Shown here piece by piece: positions 16,192 to 24,210 of a stretch of 64,000 nucleotides of DNA. The notes under the pieces were generated by a model that saw only the letters and a list, made by a program, of their open reading frames with translations, ran no database searches and had not been told where the DNA came from. Source of the stretch: Myroides sp. N17-2 (GTDB lineage: Bacteria; Bacteroidota; Bacteroidia; Flavobacteriales; Flavobacteriaceae). The stretch is taken from assembly GCF_002286775.1 (NCBI RefSeq), contig NZ_NSGJ01000007.1, positions 1 to 64,000 on the forward strand, in the 5' to 3' direction. Both the position numbers and the translations under genes were made by a program. Within the stretch, counting starts at the first letter, position 1. Each line of letters starts with the position of its first letter.

Positions 16192-16863
16192 TTATTTTCT
16201 AATTAAAACCTCATCAATCATTCCATACTCCTTAGCTTCCTGAGCGATCATCCAGTAATCACGGTCACTATCATGGTGTACTTTCTCCATCGATTGTCCA
16301 GAATGTTTAGAAATGATTTCATATAACTCTGTTTTTAACTTCATTATTTCACGAGCAGTAATCTCGATATCTGAAGCCTGTCCTTGAGCACCTCCTAGTG
16401 GTTGGTGGATCATCACACGAGAGTGAGGTAAAGCAGAACGCTTACCTTCAGCTCCAGCACATAATAACACAGCTCCCATAGAAGCAGCCATACCTGTACA
16501 GATAGTTGCTACATCAGGTTTGATTAATTGCATTGTGTCATAGATACCTAATCCAGCATAAACACCTCCACCAGGAGAGTTCACATAAATACTGATATCT
16601 TTTTCGTTATCAACACTCTCTAAGAATAACAGCTGCGCTTGAATAATGTTAGCCACATAATCATCGATAGCTGTACCCATAAAGATAATTCTATCCATCA
16701 TCAGACGTGAGAATACATCCATAGATGCTACATTCATCTGTCTTTCTTCTATAATATAAGGTGTCATGCTACTTACGATTTTATCGTAGTACATGCTATT
16801 TATCCCTTGGTGCTTAGTAGCAAACTTTTGAAACTCTTTACCGAAATCCATATTCTTCTTCAA
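16192..16863 (-). CDS. clpP: ATP-dependent Clp protease proteolytic subunit ClpP
   Basis: The protein has 223 residues. The catalytic triad is recognisable as Ser128 (GMAASMG), His153 (MIHQPLGGAQ) and Asp202 (DSDRDYW), with the spacing of the family. About 30 extra N-terminal residues precede the usual mature start and may be a propeptide. It forms the barrel protease of the ClpXP complex. Upstream is the tig terminator, so clpPX is probably transcribed on its own; I found no clear TAnnTTTG box in the short gap. Confidence 0.97.
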   Translation of the reverse strand: MKKNMDFGKEFQKFATKHQGINSMYYDKIVSSMTPYIIEERQMNVASMDVFSRLMMDRIIFMGTAIDDYVANIIQAQLLFLESVDNEKDISIYVNSPGGGVYAGLGIYDTMQLIKPDVATICTGMAASMGAVLLCAGAEGKRSALPHSRVMIHQPLGGAQGQASDIEITAREIMKLKTELYEIISKHSGQSMEKVHHDSDRDYWMIAQEAKEYGMIDEVLIRK

Positions 16864-16887
16864 TTTATTTAATATTCAATAAAAAAA

Positions 16888-16919
16888 TGAGCGCCTTTCT
16901 TGTGACAGAAAGACGCTCA
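16888..16919 (-). terminator. Terminator of tig
   Basis: Arms TGAGCGCCTTTCT (16888-16900) and AGAAAGACGCTCA (16907-16919) pair with one mismatch around TGTGAC. On the minus strand a run of Ts follows. It separates tig from clpP. Confidence 0.8.
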
Positions 16920-16943
16920 AATATACTTATTTTTTTCCGGATA

Positions 16944-18266
16944 TTATTCTCCGTACATTTCCTTAACGAAATCTTTGTAAGAAACTTCTTTTACTTCAGC
17001 TTTTACTTTTTCATTGAATAAAGCTAAAACTTTTTCGTTCATTACTTGCTCAGAAATACGTCTTACCTCATCTTGGTTAGTCATTACTCTAGCTACGATA
17101 TCTTCTACTACTTTAGCTTCAGGTTCTAATTGACCGAATTGAGCCATTTGATCCTTGATTAATTTAGTAGTGTATTCTTTAATTTCAGCGAAGTCTAATT
17201 GTAAGTCAAATTGAGACATTACTTTTCCTTCTACTAATTGGTAACGTAAACCTTTTTCAGATTTAGCATACTCAGCAGCAGCCTCTTCAGCTGTCATTGG
17301 AGTTTCACCAGCATCCATTAACCATTTAGTTAAGAAAGCAGCAGGCAATTCGAAAGTAGCGCTTTCTAATAAATGCTCATAAACATCGTTTAAGAACTTT
17401 TGATCAGCTTGGCTTGTGAATTGTTTTTCAGCATCCTCTTTGATTTTTTCTTTTAATTGCTCTACAGATGTTACAACACCTTCTCCGAACAATTTGTCAA
17501 ATAACTCTTGGTTTAATTCAGCTTTCTCAGTTTCATTGATTTCATTGATAGTAAATACTACATCAACTTCTAATCCGTGAACTTTATCGTGTCCTATAGC
17601 TAAAACTTCCATTAATTTATGGTCATCTTCAAATAGACCTTTAGTACTTACAGTAACTTGGTCTCCTACTTTCTTACCAATAAATTTCTTTTGGTTAGTT
17701 TTAGTTCTGATATCGCTTACAGCGATTTTAACTTCATTGTTAATTCCCTCTTCTTCGTTAGTAAAAGTACCTACCATTTCTGATGTTTCTTCTACTACCT
17801 CTTTAGAGATCATTTTTCCGTATTGTTTTTGGATAAACTCAACTTGCTCATCTAGCATAGCGTCATCAGCTACAACTTTGAACTTCTTGATATTGTTTTT
17901 ACCTTCTAAGTCTAAAGTAAACTCAGGAGCTAATCCTAATTCAAAATCAAATTTTAATACATCAGCATCCCAGTCAATATCATTAGCAACTGGTAATGGA
18001 TTTCCTAAAATATCTAATTTCTCTTCTGTAAGGTAGCTACCTAATTTCTCTTGTAAAATTTTGTTTACTTCTTCGAACAATACAGCTTTACCATATTGTT
18101 TAACGATTAAACTCATTGGAACTGCACCTTTTCTAAATCCTGGAACGCTTGCGTTCTTTTTGTAGTTAGATAAAACGTTATCTACATTTCCTTGGAAATC
18201 TTCTTTAGCAAGCTCGATAGTTACGATTGCATTAAGAGCATCTACGTTATTTCTTGTGATATTCAT
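16944..18266 (-). CDS. tig: Trigger factor
   Basis: The protein has 440 residues. The N-terminal ribosome-binding domain contains NASVPGFRKGAVPMSLI, matching the family signature GFRxGxxP. A middle segment (about residues 150-245) occupies the position of the FKBP-type prolyl isomerase domain but is divergent, as usual in Bacteroidota. The helical C-terminal chaperone domain follows. It assists folding of nascent chains at the ribosome exit. It is upstream of clpPX, a conserved order, and has its own promoter at 18298-18305. Confidence 0.93.
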   Translation of the reverse strand: MNITRNNVDALNAIVTIELAKEDFQGNVDNVLSNYKKNASVPGFRKGAVPMSLIVKQYGKAVLFEEVNKILQEKLGSYLTEEKLDILGNPLPVANDIDWDADVLKFDFELGLAPEFTLDLEGKNNIKKFKVVADDAMLDEQVEFIQKQYGKMISKEVVEETSEMVGTFTNEEEGINNEVKIAVSDIRTKTNQKKFIGKKVGDQVTVSTKGLFEDDHKLMEVLAIGHDKVHGLEVDVVFTINEINETEKAELNQELFDKLFGEGVVTSVEQLKEKIKEDAEKQFTSQADQKFLNDVYEHLLESATFELPAAFLTKWLMDAGETPMTAEEAAAEYAKSEKGLRYQLVEGKVMSQFDLQLDFAEIKEYTTKLIKDQMAQFGQLEPEAKVVEDIVARVMTNQDEVRRISEQVMNEKVLALFNEKVKAEVKEVSYKDFVKEMYGE

Positions 18267-18289
18267 TTTTGATGTATTTACATATAAAA

Positions 18290-18324
18290 TTGGGTTGCAA
18301 AAATATATTATTTTTACAACCCAA
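18290..18324 (-). terminator. Terminator of the holin-like gene, overlapping the tig promoter
   Basis: A nearly perfect inverted repeat: TTGGGTTG (18290-18297) pairs with CAACCCAA (18317-18324), and the inner AAAAATA pairs with TATTTTT. Reading the minus strand, Ts follow the hairpin, so it can end the gene at 18363. The tig -7 element is part of the same hairpin. Confidence 0.65.
18298..18305 (-). promoter_or_regulatory. -7 element of tig
   Basis: CAAAAATA on the plus strand is TATTTTTG on the minus strand, 31 bp before the tig ATG. It lies within the inverted repeat at 18290-18324. Confidence 0.6.
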
Positions 18325-18362
18325 ACAACTTTTTAAGTAATTGTATTTCAACTATTAATTTT

Positions 18363-18719
18363 TTATCCTCTTCTTGGCTCATCTTTTTGCAAAAAGCCAT
18401 TTACGATAGATTGACAAAATGTCAACACTATGCTAAACAACATCGCATACCAGAATCCATTTACTACGAATCCATCTACAAAATAAGCTCCTAATTGTAT
18501 AATACAAGCATTGATGACTAGTAAAAACAATCCCATTGTCAAAATAGTCGCAGGTAATGTTAATAATACTAATACCGGTTTTAAAAACATATTTAAAAGC
18601 CCTAATGCTACTGCTACCCATAATCCAGTAGTGTAATTATCTACATGTACACCTGGCAAAATGTTAGCTAATAATACAACTAGTACTGTTGTAATCAATA
18701 ATCTTACAATAAATCCCAT
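18363..18719 (-). CDS. Phage holin family 4 / YvlD-like membrane protein
   Basis: The protein has 118 residues with four hydrophobic segments. The segment WVAVALGLLNMFLKPVLVLL, followed by TLPATILTMGLFLLVINA, is the recognisable core of the Phage_holin_4_2 (YvlD-like) family. Despite the name, chromosomal members are not known lysis proteins and their role is unclear. It lies 32 bp downstream of the GDSL lipoprotein gene and may be the last gene of that unit, ended by the hairpin at 18290-18324. Confidence 0.85.
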   Translation of the reverse strand: MGFIVRLLITTVLVVLLANILPGVHVDNYTTGLWVAVALGLLNMFLKPVLVLLTLPATILTMGLFLLVINACIIQLGAYFVDGFVVNGFWYAMLFSIVLTFCQSIVNGFLQKDEPRRG

Positions 18720-18751
18720 ATCTAATTTTTTCTATAAAATTAAACAGTTTT

Positions 18752-20374
18752 TTATTTATTACCAACCACTAATTCAGGTCCTGGATAAACAGCTGGGTTA
18801 ACTAGTGGAATACTAGCTTTATAGTGCTTATTAATTGTTCTTAAAATCTCTGAAGCAATAAACGCATATCCTCTCGCATTTAAGTGAACACCATCTAATG
18901 AGAACATCACTGTATTTAAGTTACCCATTCCTTTAAAGTAATCTGCAGTATAGATCTGGCCATCTTCTACTCTTAATCCAGCCACAGCTTTGTTTAAGAT
19001 ATCATTCATATCTGCCACCGCTAGACCTTTACTAGCAGCAGTTGCTTTGATAATAGCATTAAACTGTACAGTCGCCTCTTTAATATTAGCTTGCTCTACA
19101 GGATTAAGTACAAAGGCATCACTCATAGGGAATGACACTCCTATTTTCAACATACCATCCATTGCTGGGTTACCTGTTGATTGAGGTAATGCAGCTCCTA
19201 TTTTTGCTCTACTTGTTAATAACATCAAATCTTTAGCAGTAGCATGTCTTGCTTGCCCATAAGAGATAGCTATAAACTTAATTTGCTCTGGTGATAACTT
19301 AATAGGAAATAAACCTGCACCAACCGCTTGAGTTAATCCACCTTCTAATAAAGCTGACATATCTACTAATGTCTTGTCTTGAATTAAAAGAGGGGTAGCT
19401 GAAGTTTTAGAAATCAACTGAAGTCTATCTCCTTGTCCTCCTTTAGCTAAGATTTGTTTTAACATTCCTATTAACCCATTTAACTGATCAATATTTGCTT
19501 CTCCGATAAGTGTAGGAGATAACGGATTATAAGGAACAGTAGTAAAGAACGGAATAGCAGTAACATCAGGTATCGTAGCTACTACACCTTTTGCTCCTTG
19601 AGAAGTCAGAGTTGCAGTAATTCCTTCATATACTTGTTTAAACACTCCTGCGTGAGTGATATCGTTAGAACCATATTGCTTAGGATCTAATCCTCCTAAT
19701 TTATTTTGATCTTTCCCTTCCCCACCAGAAGTAGCATAAGCTAATACGTCATTAGCTCCTATCCAGTTAGTAAAGAATGTAGGCTTAAGACTCATCGCAT
19801 CCCCTAATACAGTAGCGTTCTCATCCGTAGCTGTACGTACGAAATAAGGGTTAGCTGTACCATTTGATAATCCAGCTAAACTACCATAACCAGAAGCAAT
19901 TAAATGGAAAGTCTTCGCTCCAGGCACACCAGCATTGTGGTATGCTTTTTTCTGTTGTTTAGTAGCCTCTATTGTTACAGGTTTATTAAGATTCTGCGGT
20001 CCTAATGGATTTCCATCAGCTCCTGGCATCATATTAACAATCATTCTACTTGGAAATCCAATATTAGGTTGCCCTGCAAATAATAGTCCCCCGACATTAT
20101 TAATATCATCTTCATAAGATGGCTGAGTAAATTCCCCTCCTCCTACTATTTTAAACTGACCTGCTAATATATTAGGAAAAGAATTCTTCTGACCAGATCT
20201 ATAAACTGTTCCGTCCATAAATCCAGAAGTAAGTGAGTTACCTACTGCCACATATGAACTAAAGTCAGCCTCACCTGCACTATATGTACCAGAGTCTATC
20301 TCATCTTTTATAGATGGTTCACATGAAGCTAATAAAGCTACAGCTGGTAATAGTAATAAATATCTTTTTTTCAT
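18752..20374 (-). CDS. SGNH/GDSL-family hydrolase lipoprotein
   Basis: The protein has 540 residues. A lipobox LLASC (Cys18) predicts a lipoprotein. Catalytic blocks are GNSLTSG with Ser47 (block I, GDSL-like), GANDVLAY (block III) and the C-terminal DGVHLNARGYAFIA with the Asp-x-x-His pair (block V). The enzyme should be an esterase or lipase on the cell envelope; its substrate is not evident. It lies 18 bp after the FadL-type porin gene, so co-transcription is likely, suggesting joint handling of lipids or esters. Confidence 0.85.
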   Translation of the reverse strand: MKKRYLLLLPAVALLASCEPSIKDEIDSGTYSAGEADFSSYVAVGNSLTSGFMDGTVYRSGQKNSFPNILAGQFKIVGGGEFTQPSYEDDINNVGGLLFAGQPNIGFPSRMIVNMMPGADGNPLGPQNLNKPVTIEATKQQKKAYHNAGVPGAKTFHLIASGYGSLAGLSNGTANPYFVRTATDENATVLGDAMSLKPTFFTNWIGANDVLAYATSGGEGKDQNKLGGLDPKQYGSNDITHAGVFKQVYEGITATLTSQGAKGVVATIPDVTAIPFFTTVPYNPLSPTLIGEANIDQLNGLIGMLKQILAKGGQGDRLQLISKTSATPLLIQDKTLVDMSALLEGGLTQAVGAGLFPIKLSPEQIKFIAISYGQARHATAKDLMLLTSRAKIGAALPQSTGNPAMDGMLKIGVSFPMSDAFVLNPVEQANIKEATVQFNAIIKATAASKGLAVADMNDILNKAVAGLRVEDGQIYTADYFKGMGNLNTVMFSLDGVHLNARGYAFIASEILRTINKHYKASIPLVNPAVYPGPELVVGNK

Positions 20375-20392
20375 GATTTCTCTTTAATTAAA

Positions 20393-21646
20393 TTAAAAAC
20401 TATAGCTTACTCCTATACCTCCGCTTGTCACAGCAGATTTATATGTTCCTCCGAAAGACACATTATGCCCATCTTCCATATAATAGTCATAACTACTGTT
20501 AGTATCACTAAAGTGTAGGTAACTAAATGACAAGTCGATTCCTATACCGTTCTTAAATTTATAACTAAGTCCCCCTGTATACGCACGTGAGTCATTACGT
20601 GGAGTTTCAGGTGCGAAATATCCTTTTTGTACTGGACTCTCATCATAATACCATCCTGCTCTCAAAGTTAATTGCTCATTCATAGTATACTGCAATCCAA
20701 AACGATAAGTACTAGAGTCTTTATAATTACGTGGATTCTTAGATGTACCAATAGCTGTATTACCAACAAATTCTATATCTAATGATTTATATGCAGTCCA
20801 GAAAGATCTATTGTAATCAAATGCAAATAACCATTTTTTCCAAGTATAAGAAGCACCTACTGTTAACTCAGCTGGTAAAGGCATTTCTGCTTTGATTTTT
20901 CCATCCTTAAATATCCCTTGTCCGAAACCTGGTACATCATGGAACTTAGATTTACCATCTGTTTCGTCCATTATGATTTTAGAACGATAGTTAAGTCCTA
21001 ATCTTAAGTGATCATCTACATTAACTAAATATCCTGCTGTCCATCCCCAAGCCGTTACATTCTTAGCTTCTACCGTTACATTCGTTCTGTTCCCTTGCTC
21101 ATCAGTCATACTACGAGACAAGTTCTTATTAAACGTTACTCCTCCATTAACGAAGATAGGTCCCCCTCCAAAACTGAAGTGTTTACTAACTTTAATTGCA
21201 ATAGTAGGTTGAAAATAAATAGCTTTTAAATCAATATTATTAACTAAATGAGAACCTTGCCAGTCTTTATCCCATTCCACTTTACTTCCGTAAGGTGAAT
21301 ATACAGCTAGACCAACTGTCATCCAATCTGTAGCCTTATAAGTTCCATAAAGGTAAAAAGGTGTACCTGGATTACGAGTTTCATTTTCCCATCCATAAGT
21401 TTTATTTTGGAACTTCGTATCAGCTACTAAATAACTAACACCTCCAGCAAAGTTAAACCTATCCTCCGAATAAACAGATGCAGCAGGATTGAAGAATATC
21501 GATTCCGCACCATTGCCTATGACTGCTACTCCTGTATGTCCCATTGCAAGTTGTTTGTTCCCTTGCATTGCAACTCTATACCCCCCAGCGAAAGCTGATG
21601 TCGATATCAAAGTAAGTAGAGACAGTGATAATATTTTTCTTATCAT
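20393..21646 (-). CDS. OmpP1/FadL/TodX-family outer membrane transporter
   Basis: The protein has 417 residues. The signal peptide ends at STSAFAG and is followed by GYRVAMQGNKQLAMGHTGVA and GAESIFFNPAA, the N-terminal hatch motifs of FadL-type channels for fatty acids and hydrophobic compounds. The rest alternates beta strands and ends in the barrel terminus GIGVSYSF. It is first gene of a unit with the GDSL lipoprotein, promoter at 21677-21684. Confidence 0.9.
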   Translation of the reverse strand: MIRKILSLSLLTLISTSAFAGGYRVAMQGNKQLAMGHTGVAVIGNGAESIFFNPAASVYSEDRFNFAGGVSYLVADTKFQNKTYGWENETRNPGTPFYLYGTYKATDWMTVGLAVYSPYGSKVEWDKDWQGSHLVNNIDLKAIYFQPTIAIKVSKHFSFGGGPIFVNGGVTFNKNLSRSMTDEQGNRTNVTVEAKNVTAWGWTAGYLVNVDDHLRLGLNYRSKIIMDETDGKSKFHDVPGFGQGIFKDGKIKAEMPLPAELTVGASYTWKKWLFAFDYNRSFWTAYKSLDIEFVGNTAIGTSKNPRNYKDSSTYRFGLQYTMNEQLTLRAGWYYDESPVQKGYFAPETPRNDSRAYTGGLSYKFKNGIGIDLSFSYLHFSDTNSSYDYYMEDGHNVSFGGTYKSAVTSGGIGVSYSF

Positions 21647-21676
21647 AATTAACTGTTGTTTATAATTCGTTTATTT

Positions 21677-21684
21677 CAAATATA
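21677..21684 (-). promoter_or_regulatory. -7 element of the fadL-like operon
   Basis: CAAATATA on the plus strand reads TATATTTG on the minus strand, 30 bp upstream of the ATG at 21646. Confidence 0.65.
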
Positions 21685-22379
21685 TACAGTTCTACGAGTT
21701 TTACAAATATTTAAGTCTAATTTTAACATACAGATTCTTACTTTTTAATTATTATTAAAATAAAAAGCAAATAAACCTAATTTCGCCCTTTAGAATTAAC
21801 TAAAACAAACAATTATGCATGCATACATTAACACCGCATACTCTTATATTCTAAAACAAAAATTATATTATTGCTAATTCATTGATAATCCACACTAACT
21901 ACTCTTATTTTAGAGTATACTAATCCTGATTTATTCACTTCAAAACTTATTTCAACTATTATGCTAGCATAAGTTGACCTATTGATCCTTTGTTTTTTTG
22001 AGACCAAACTCTTTCTTAATTTAATAACAAACTACTGTCTCATTCCTAAAACCCATTTCACTTAGGTTATTTCACACATCTATATCTTATCAAGAAAACT
22101 CTCCAATTACATCAATAACTTTATTTTTACTTTTTTTTAATTAACCCACTATATTGACCATAAAAATCAATATTAGTACTCCATTAACCTTCTTTTTTCT
22201 GCAATTCCCCTTGCGATTAAGCCTTTATGGAGTCCTAATCTAATTTTTTATTCATTTTTTTAAAACCAAAAAACACATAATCAACTAAAAACATGACAGT
22301 TAACAAAAAACAGTCAATTTTATAACAAAGCTACAACACCCTTTTAAGTCAATGAAATAGGGGTTTCATAGCTAATTCT
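21685..22379. other. AT-rich intergenic region without a gene
   Basis: No credible reading frame is seen. It contains a 14-bp palindrome, TTATGCTAGCATAA, at 21959-21972, flanked by TCAAC/GTTGA arms (about 21952-21977), and the palindrome ATGCATGCAT near 21815. Nothing else is interpretable before the repeats starting at 22380. Confidence 0.5.
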
Positions 22380-22463
22380 AGGACAATACTAGGACAATGG
22401 TAGGACTATAACTGGGCAAATAGACATTTTGCCCAAGAATTCACCTCTTATACTTCCGCTATT
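22380..22463. repeat. AGGAC-iteron/hairpin element, copy 1
   Basis: Three units beginning AGGAC start at 22380, 22391 and 22402, exactly 11 bp apart. A hairpin follows (TGGGCAAA at 22413-22420 with TTTGCCCA at 22428-22435), then a tail ending CTTCCGCTATT at 22463. A second copy with the same internal distances is at 57208-57291; over the last 62 bp the two agree at about 45 positions without gaps, with the hairpin loop most variable. Confidence 0.65.
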
Positions 22464-22482
22464 CATCTCTAACGTCTCCTTT

Positions 22483-22638
22483 AACCCAAAATCCGCATTA
22501 GCCAAATACTACAAAGCAATTCTACTTTATAGCTCTTTCATTAGCTCTAAAACCATACTATAGTATGCTTATATCACTAATTCAGACCTATCTTGTATAA
22601 TTACTTTTCGTTTATATGTCTATCGCGTATTTCGGGTT
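22483..22638. repeat. 156-bp inverted-repeat element, copy 2 (MITE-like)
   Basis: It has the same length as copy 1 at 1561-1716. Terminal repeats are AACCCAAAATCCGC and the reverse complement of AACCCGAAATACGC, matching each other at 12 of 14 positions, so this copy has decayed ends while the interior (including the palindrome at 22554-22567) is about 96 percent identical to copy 1. It begins 20 bp after the AGGAC element. Confidence 0.8.
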
Positions 22639-22691
22639 TAACCTAAAAAAAGATTTCGATACAAAACGAAAGCACTGAGTAGATTATAATA

Positions 22692-22723
22692 CAATCTTGC
22701 TTAACAATCTTGCTTAACAATCT
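22692..22723. repeat. 13-bp tandem repeat (2.5 copies)
   Basis: CAATCTTGCTTAA occurs at 22692-22704 and 22705-22717, then CAATCT. It lies just beyond the murI terminator and probably reflects slippage. Confidence 0.6.
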
Positions 22724-22740
22724 CTTATACAACTCTACTA

Positions 22741-22785
22741 AATAACAAGAGGGTGATGAACTATGTTCATCACCCTCTTGTTATT
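22741..22785 (-). terminator. Strong terminator of murI
   Basis: A perfect 21-bp stem (22741-22761 with 22765-22785) with loop TAT and flanking A/T-rich arms. It lies 17 bp past the murI stop on the minus strand. Confidence 0.85.
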
Positions 22786-22802
22786 TTAAATATCTTTATT
22801 TC

Positions 22803-23582
22803 TTAGAAATCTCTGTATTCTACAATTCCTGATTCAGGAGTAAATGTTTTTAATATTTCTATATCTGTATTACTAAAAAAATAATTTGCACCTGCACTTG
22901 TGTTAGTGGTCAGGAGGTCTAATTTCTCTAATACCTCTTTAGTATGTTTAGCTACTGCTTTTCCTGAATCAATAATCTTAATATCAGCAGGAATAATTGT
23001 TTCTATTATAGGCGTTAAATAGGGATAATGTGTACACCCTAAAACTAGGGTATCAATTCCTTGATCTACCATTGGTAATAAATAGGAAGTTAACAATGCT
23101 TTCATTTCATCAGAATGTAATCTTCCTGTTTCAATAAGAGTGACTAGATCGTAGCCTATTTGCTCGATGATTTGAGTTTCAGGGTACAACTTTACTTTAG
23201 AAGCAAAGAAATCACTCGTAATCGTTCCTTTAGTTGCTAGAATACCTATCTTCGAAGTCTTCGATAATATAGTAGCTGGTTTAATAGCAGGTTCTATACC
23301 TATTATAGGAATAGAATATTTCTCTCGCATTTCTTCGATTGCATTAGTTGTTGCTGTATTACATGCAACAACAACAATCTTACAACCTAGTGAAAGTAGA
23401 TAGTCAATGTTCTTAAACGAAAGATCCACAATTTCTTGCTTAGATTTTATTCCGTATGGTGCATAACGTTGATCACCTATAAAAATAGTATCTTCATTAG
23501 GCATCAAAAGATTAATTTCTTGCCAAATAGTTGTTCCTCCGATGCCAGAGTCAAATAAACCTATAGGATTGTTCTTAGTCAT
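22803..23582 (-). CDS. murI: Glutamate racemase
   Basis: The protein has 259 residues from the ATG at 23582. Catalytic cysteines are Cys74 (VVACNTATTNA) and Cys183 (LGCTHYP), with the N-terminal GLFDSGIGG motif. It makes D-glutamate for peptidoglycan. A longer frame starting at 23603 is rejected because a -7 element (23586-23593) sits in it and the family starts near MTKNNPIG. It follows two OmpH genes and bamA but has its own promoter after their terminator. Confidence 0.95.
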   Translation of the reverse strand: MTKNNPIGLFDSGIGGTTIWQEINLLMPNEDTIFIGDQRYAPYGIKSKQEIVDLSFKNIDYLLSLGCKIVVVACNTATTNAIEEMREKYSIPIIGIEPAIKPATILSKTSKIGILATKGTITSDFFASKVKLYPETQIIEQIGYDLVTLIETGRLHSDEMKALLTSYLLPMVDQGIDTLVLGCTHYPYLTPIIETIIPADIKIIDSGKAVAKHTKEVLEKLDLLTTNTSAGANYFFSNTDIEILKTFTPESGIVEYRDF

Positions 23583-23585
23583 ATA

Positions 23586-23593
23586 CAAATATA
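23586..23593 (-). promoter_or_regulatory. -7 element directly before the murI start
   Basis: CAAATATA reads TATATTTG on the minus strand and ends only 3 bp before the murI ATG. With the usual Bacteroidota spacing, transcription would begin at or next to the A of ATG, implying a leaderless or nearly leaderless mRNA. It overlaps the T-run of the preceding terminator by one base. Confidence 0.5.
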
Positions 23594-23595
23594 AA

Positions 23596-23622
23596 AAAAC
23601 CACTCTGTAATAGAGTGGTTTT
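23596..23622 (-). terminator. Terminator after the Skp/OmpH gene
   Basis: AAAACCACTCT (23596-23606) pairs with AGAGTGGTTTT (23612-23622) around GTAAT. On the minus strand a T-run follows (23593-23599). It closes the porG-uppS-bamA-ompH-ompH unit. Confidence 0.8.
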
Positions 23623-23650
23623 GATTATGTTTATTTGTCTTTAACTAAAA

Positions 23651-24166
23651 TTAGTTAACTCCTAATTCTTTTTTTACATCTACTAAGATGTTAGTTCCAT
23701 TAGCTAATAAAACACCTGAACCAGTAGAAGAATCTAATACATACTCATATCCTTTAGCTTTTCCAACTTTTTGAATAGCAGCTAAAGCTTTCTCTAAGAT
23801 TGGTTGAGTTAACTCAACTTCTTTCTTTTGAAGTTCTTGTTGAGCTGTATTTTGAAACTCTTGAATTCTTTGTTGTAATTGGTCAATTTCTTTTGCTCTT
23901 TCTTCGTTTTTAGCATCACCAGCTGTAGCAGCTTCACCTTGATACTTTTGAATTTTAGTTTGGTACTCAGACATCATAGTTGAGAAGTTTTTCTCATATC
24001 CTTCACCGATTTTCTTTAATTCAGCTTGAGCATTTTTCATTGCTGGTAATTCAGCCATTAAAGCTCTTGCGTCAACGTGTGCTACTTTAGATTGAGCCAT
24101 TACAGCAGTAGTACTAACTCCAAAAAACAATGCAGCTGCCATTAATAAAGATTTCATTTTTCTCAT
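23651..24166 (-). CDS. OmpH/Skp-family periplasmic chaperone
   Basis: The protein has 171 residues. The signal peptide ends at AVMAQS, then KVAHVDARALMAELP opens an OmpH/Skp domain with a long central coiled coil (about residues 40-130) and a conserved C-terminal strand region (YEYVLDSSTGSGVLLANG). Skp-type trimers carry unfolded outer membrane proteins across the periplasm to the Bam complex. Two such genes lie immediately downstream of bamA, a conserved Bacteroidota order. Confidence 0.9.
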   Translation of the reverse strand: MRKMKSLLMAAALFFGVSTTAVMAQSKVAHVDARALMAELPAMKNAQAELKKIGEGYEKNFSTMMSEYQTKIQKYQGEAATAGDAKNEERAKEIDQLQQRIQEFQNTAQQELQKKEVELTQPILEKALAAIQKVGKAKGYEYVLDSSTGSGVLLANGTNILVDVKKELGVN

Positions 24167-24210
24167 CTTTCTCGATTTTTGATTTATTTACTTTATATTT
24201 TATTGTTATT

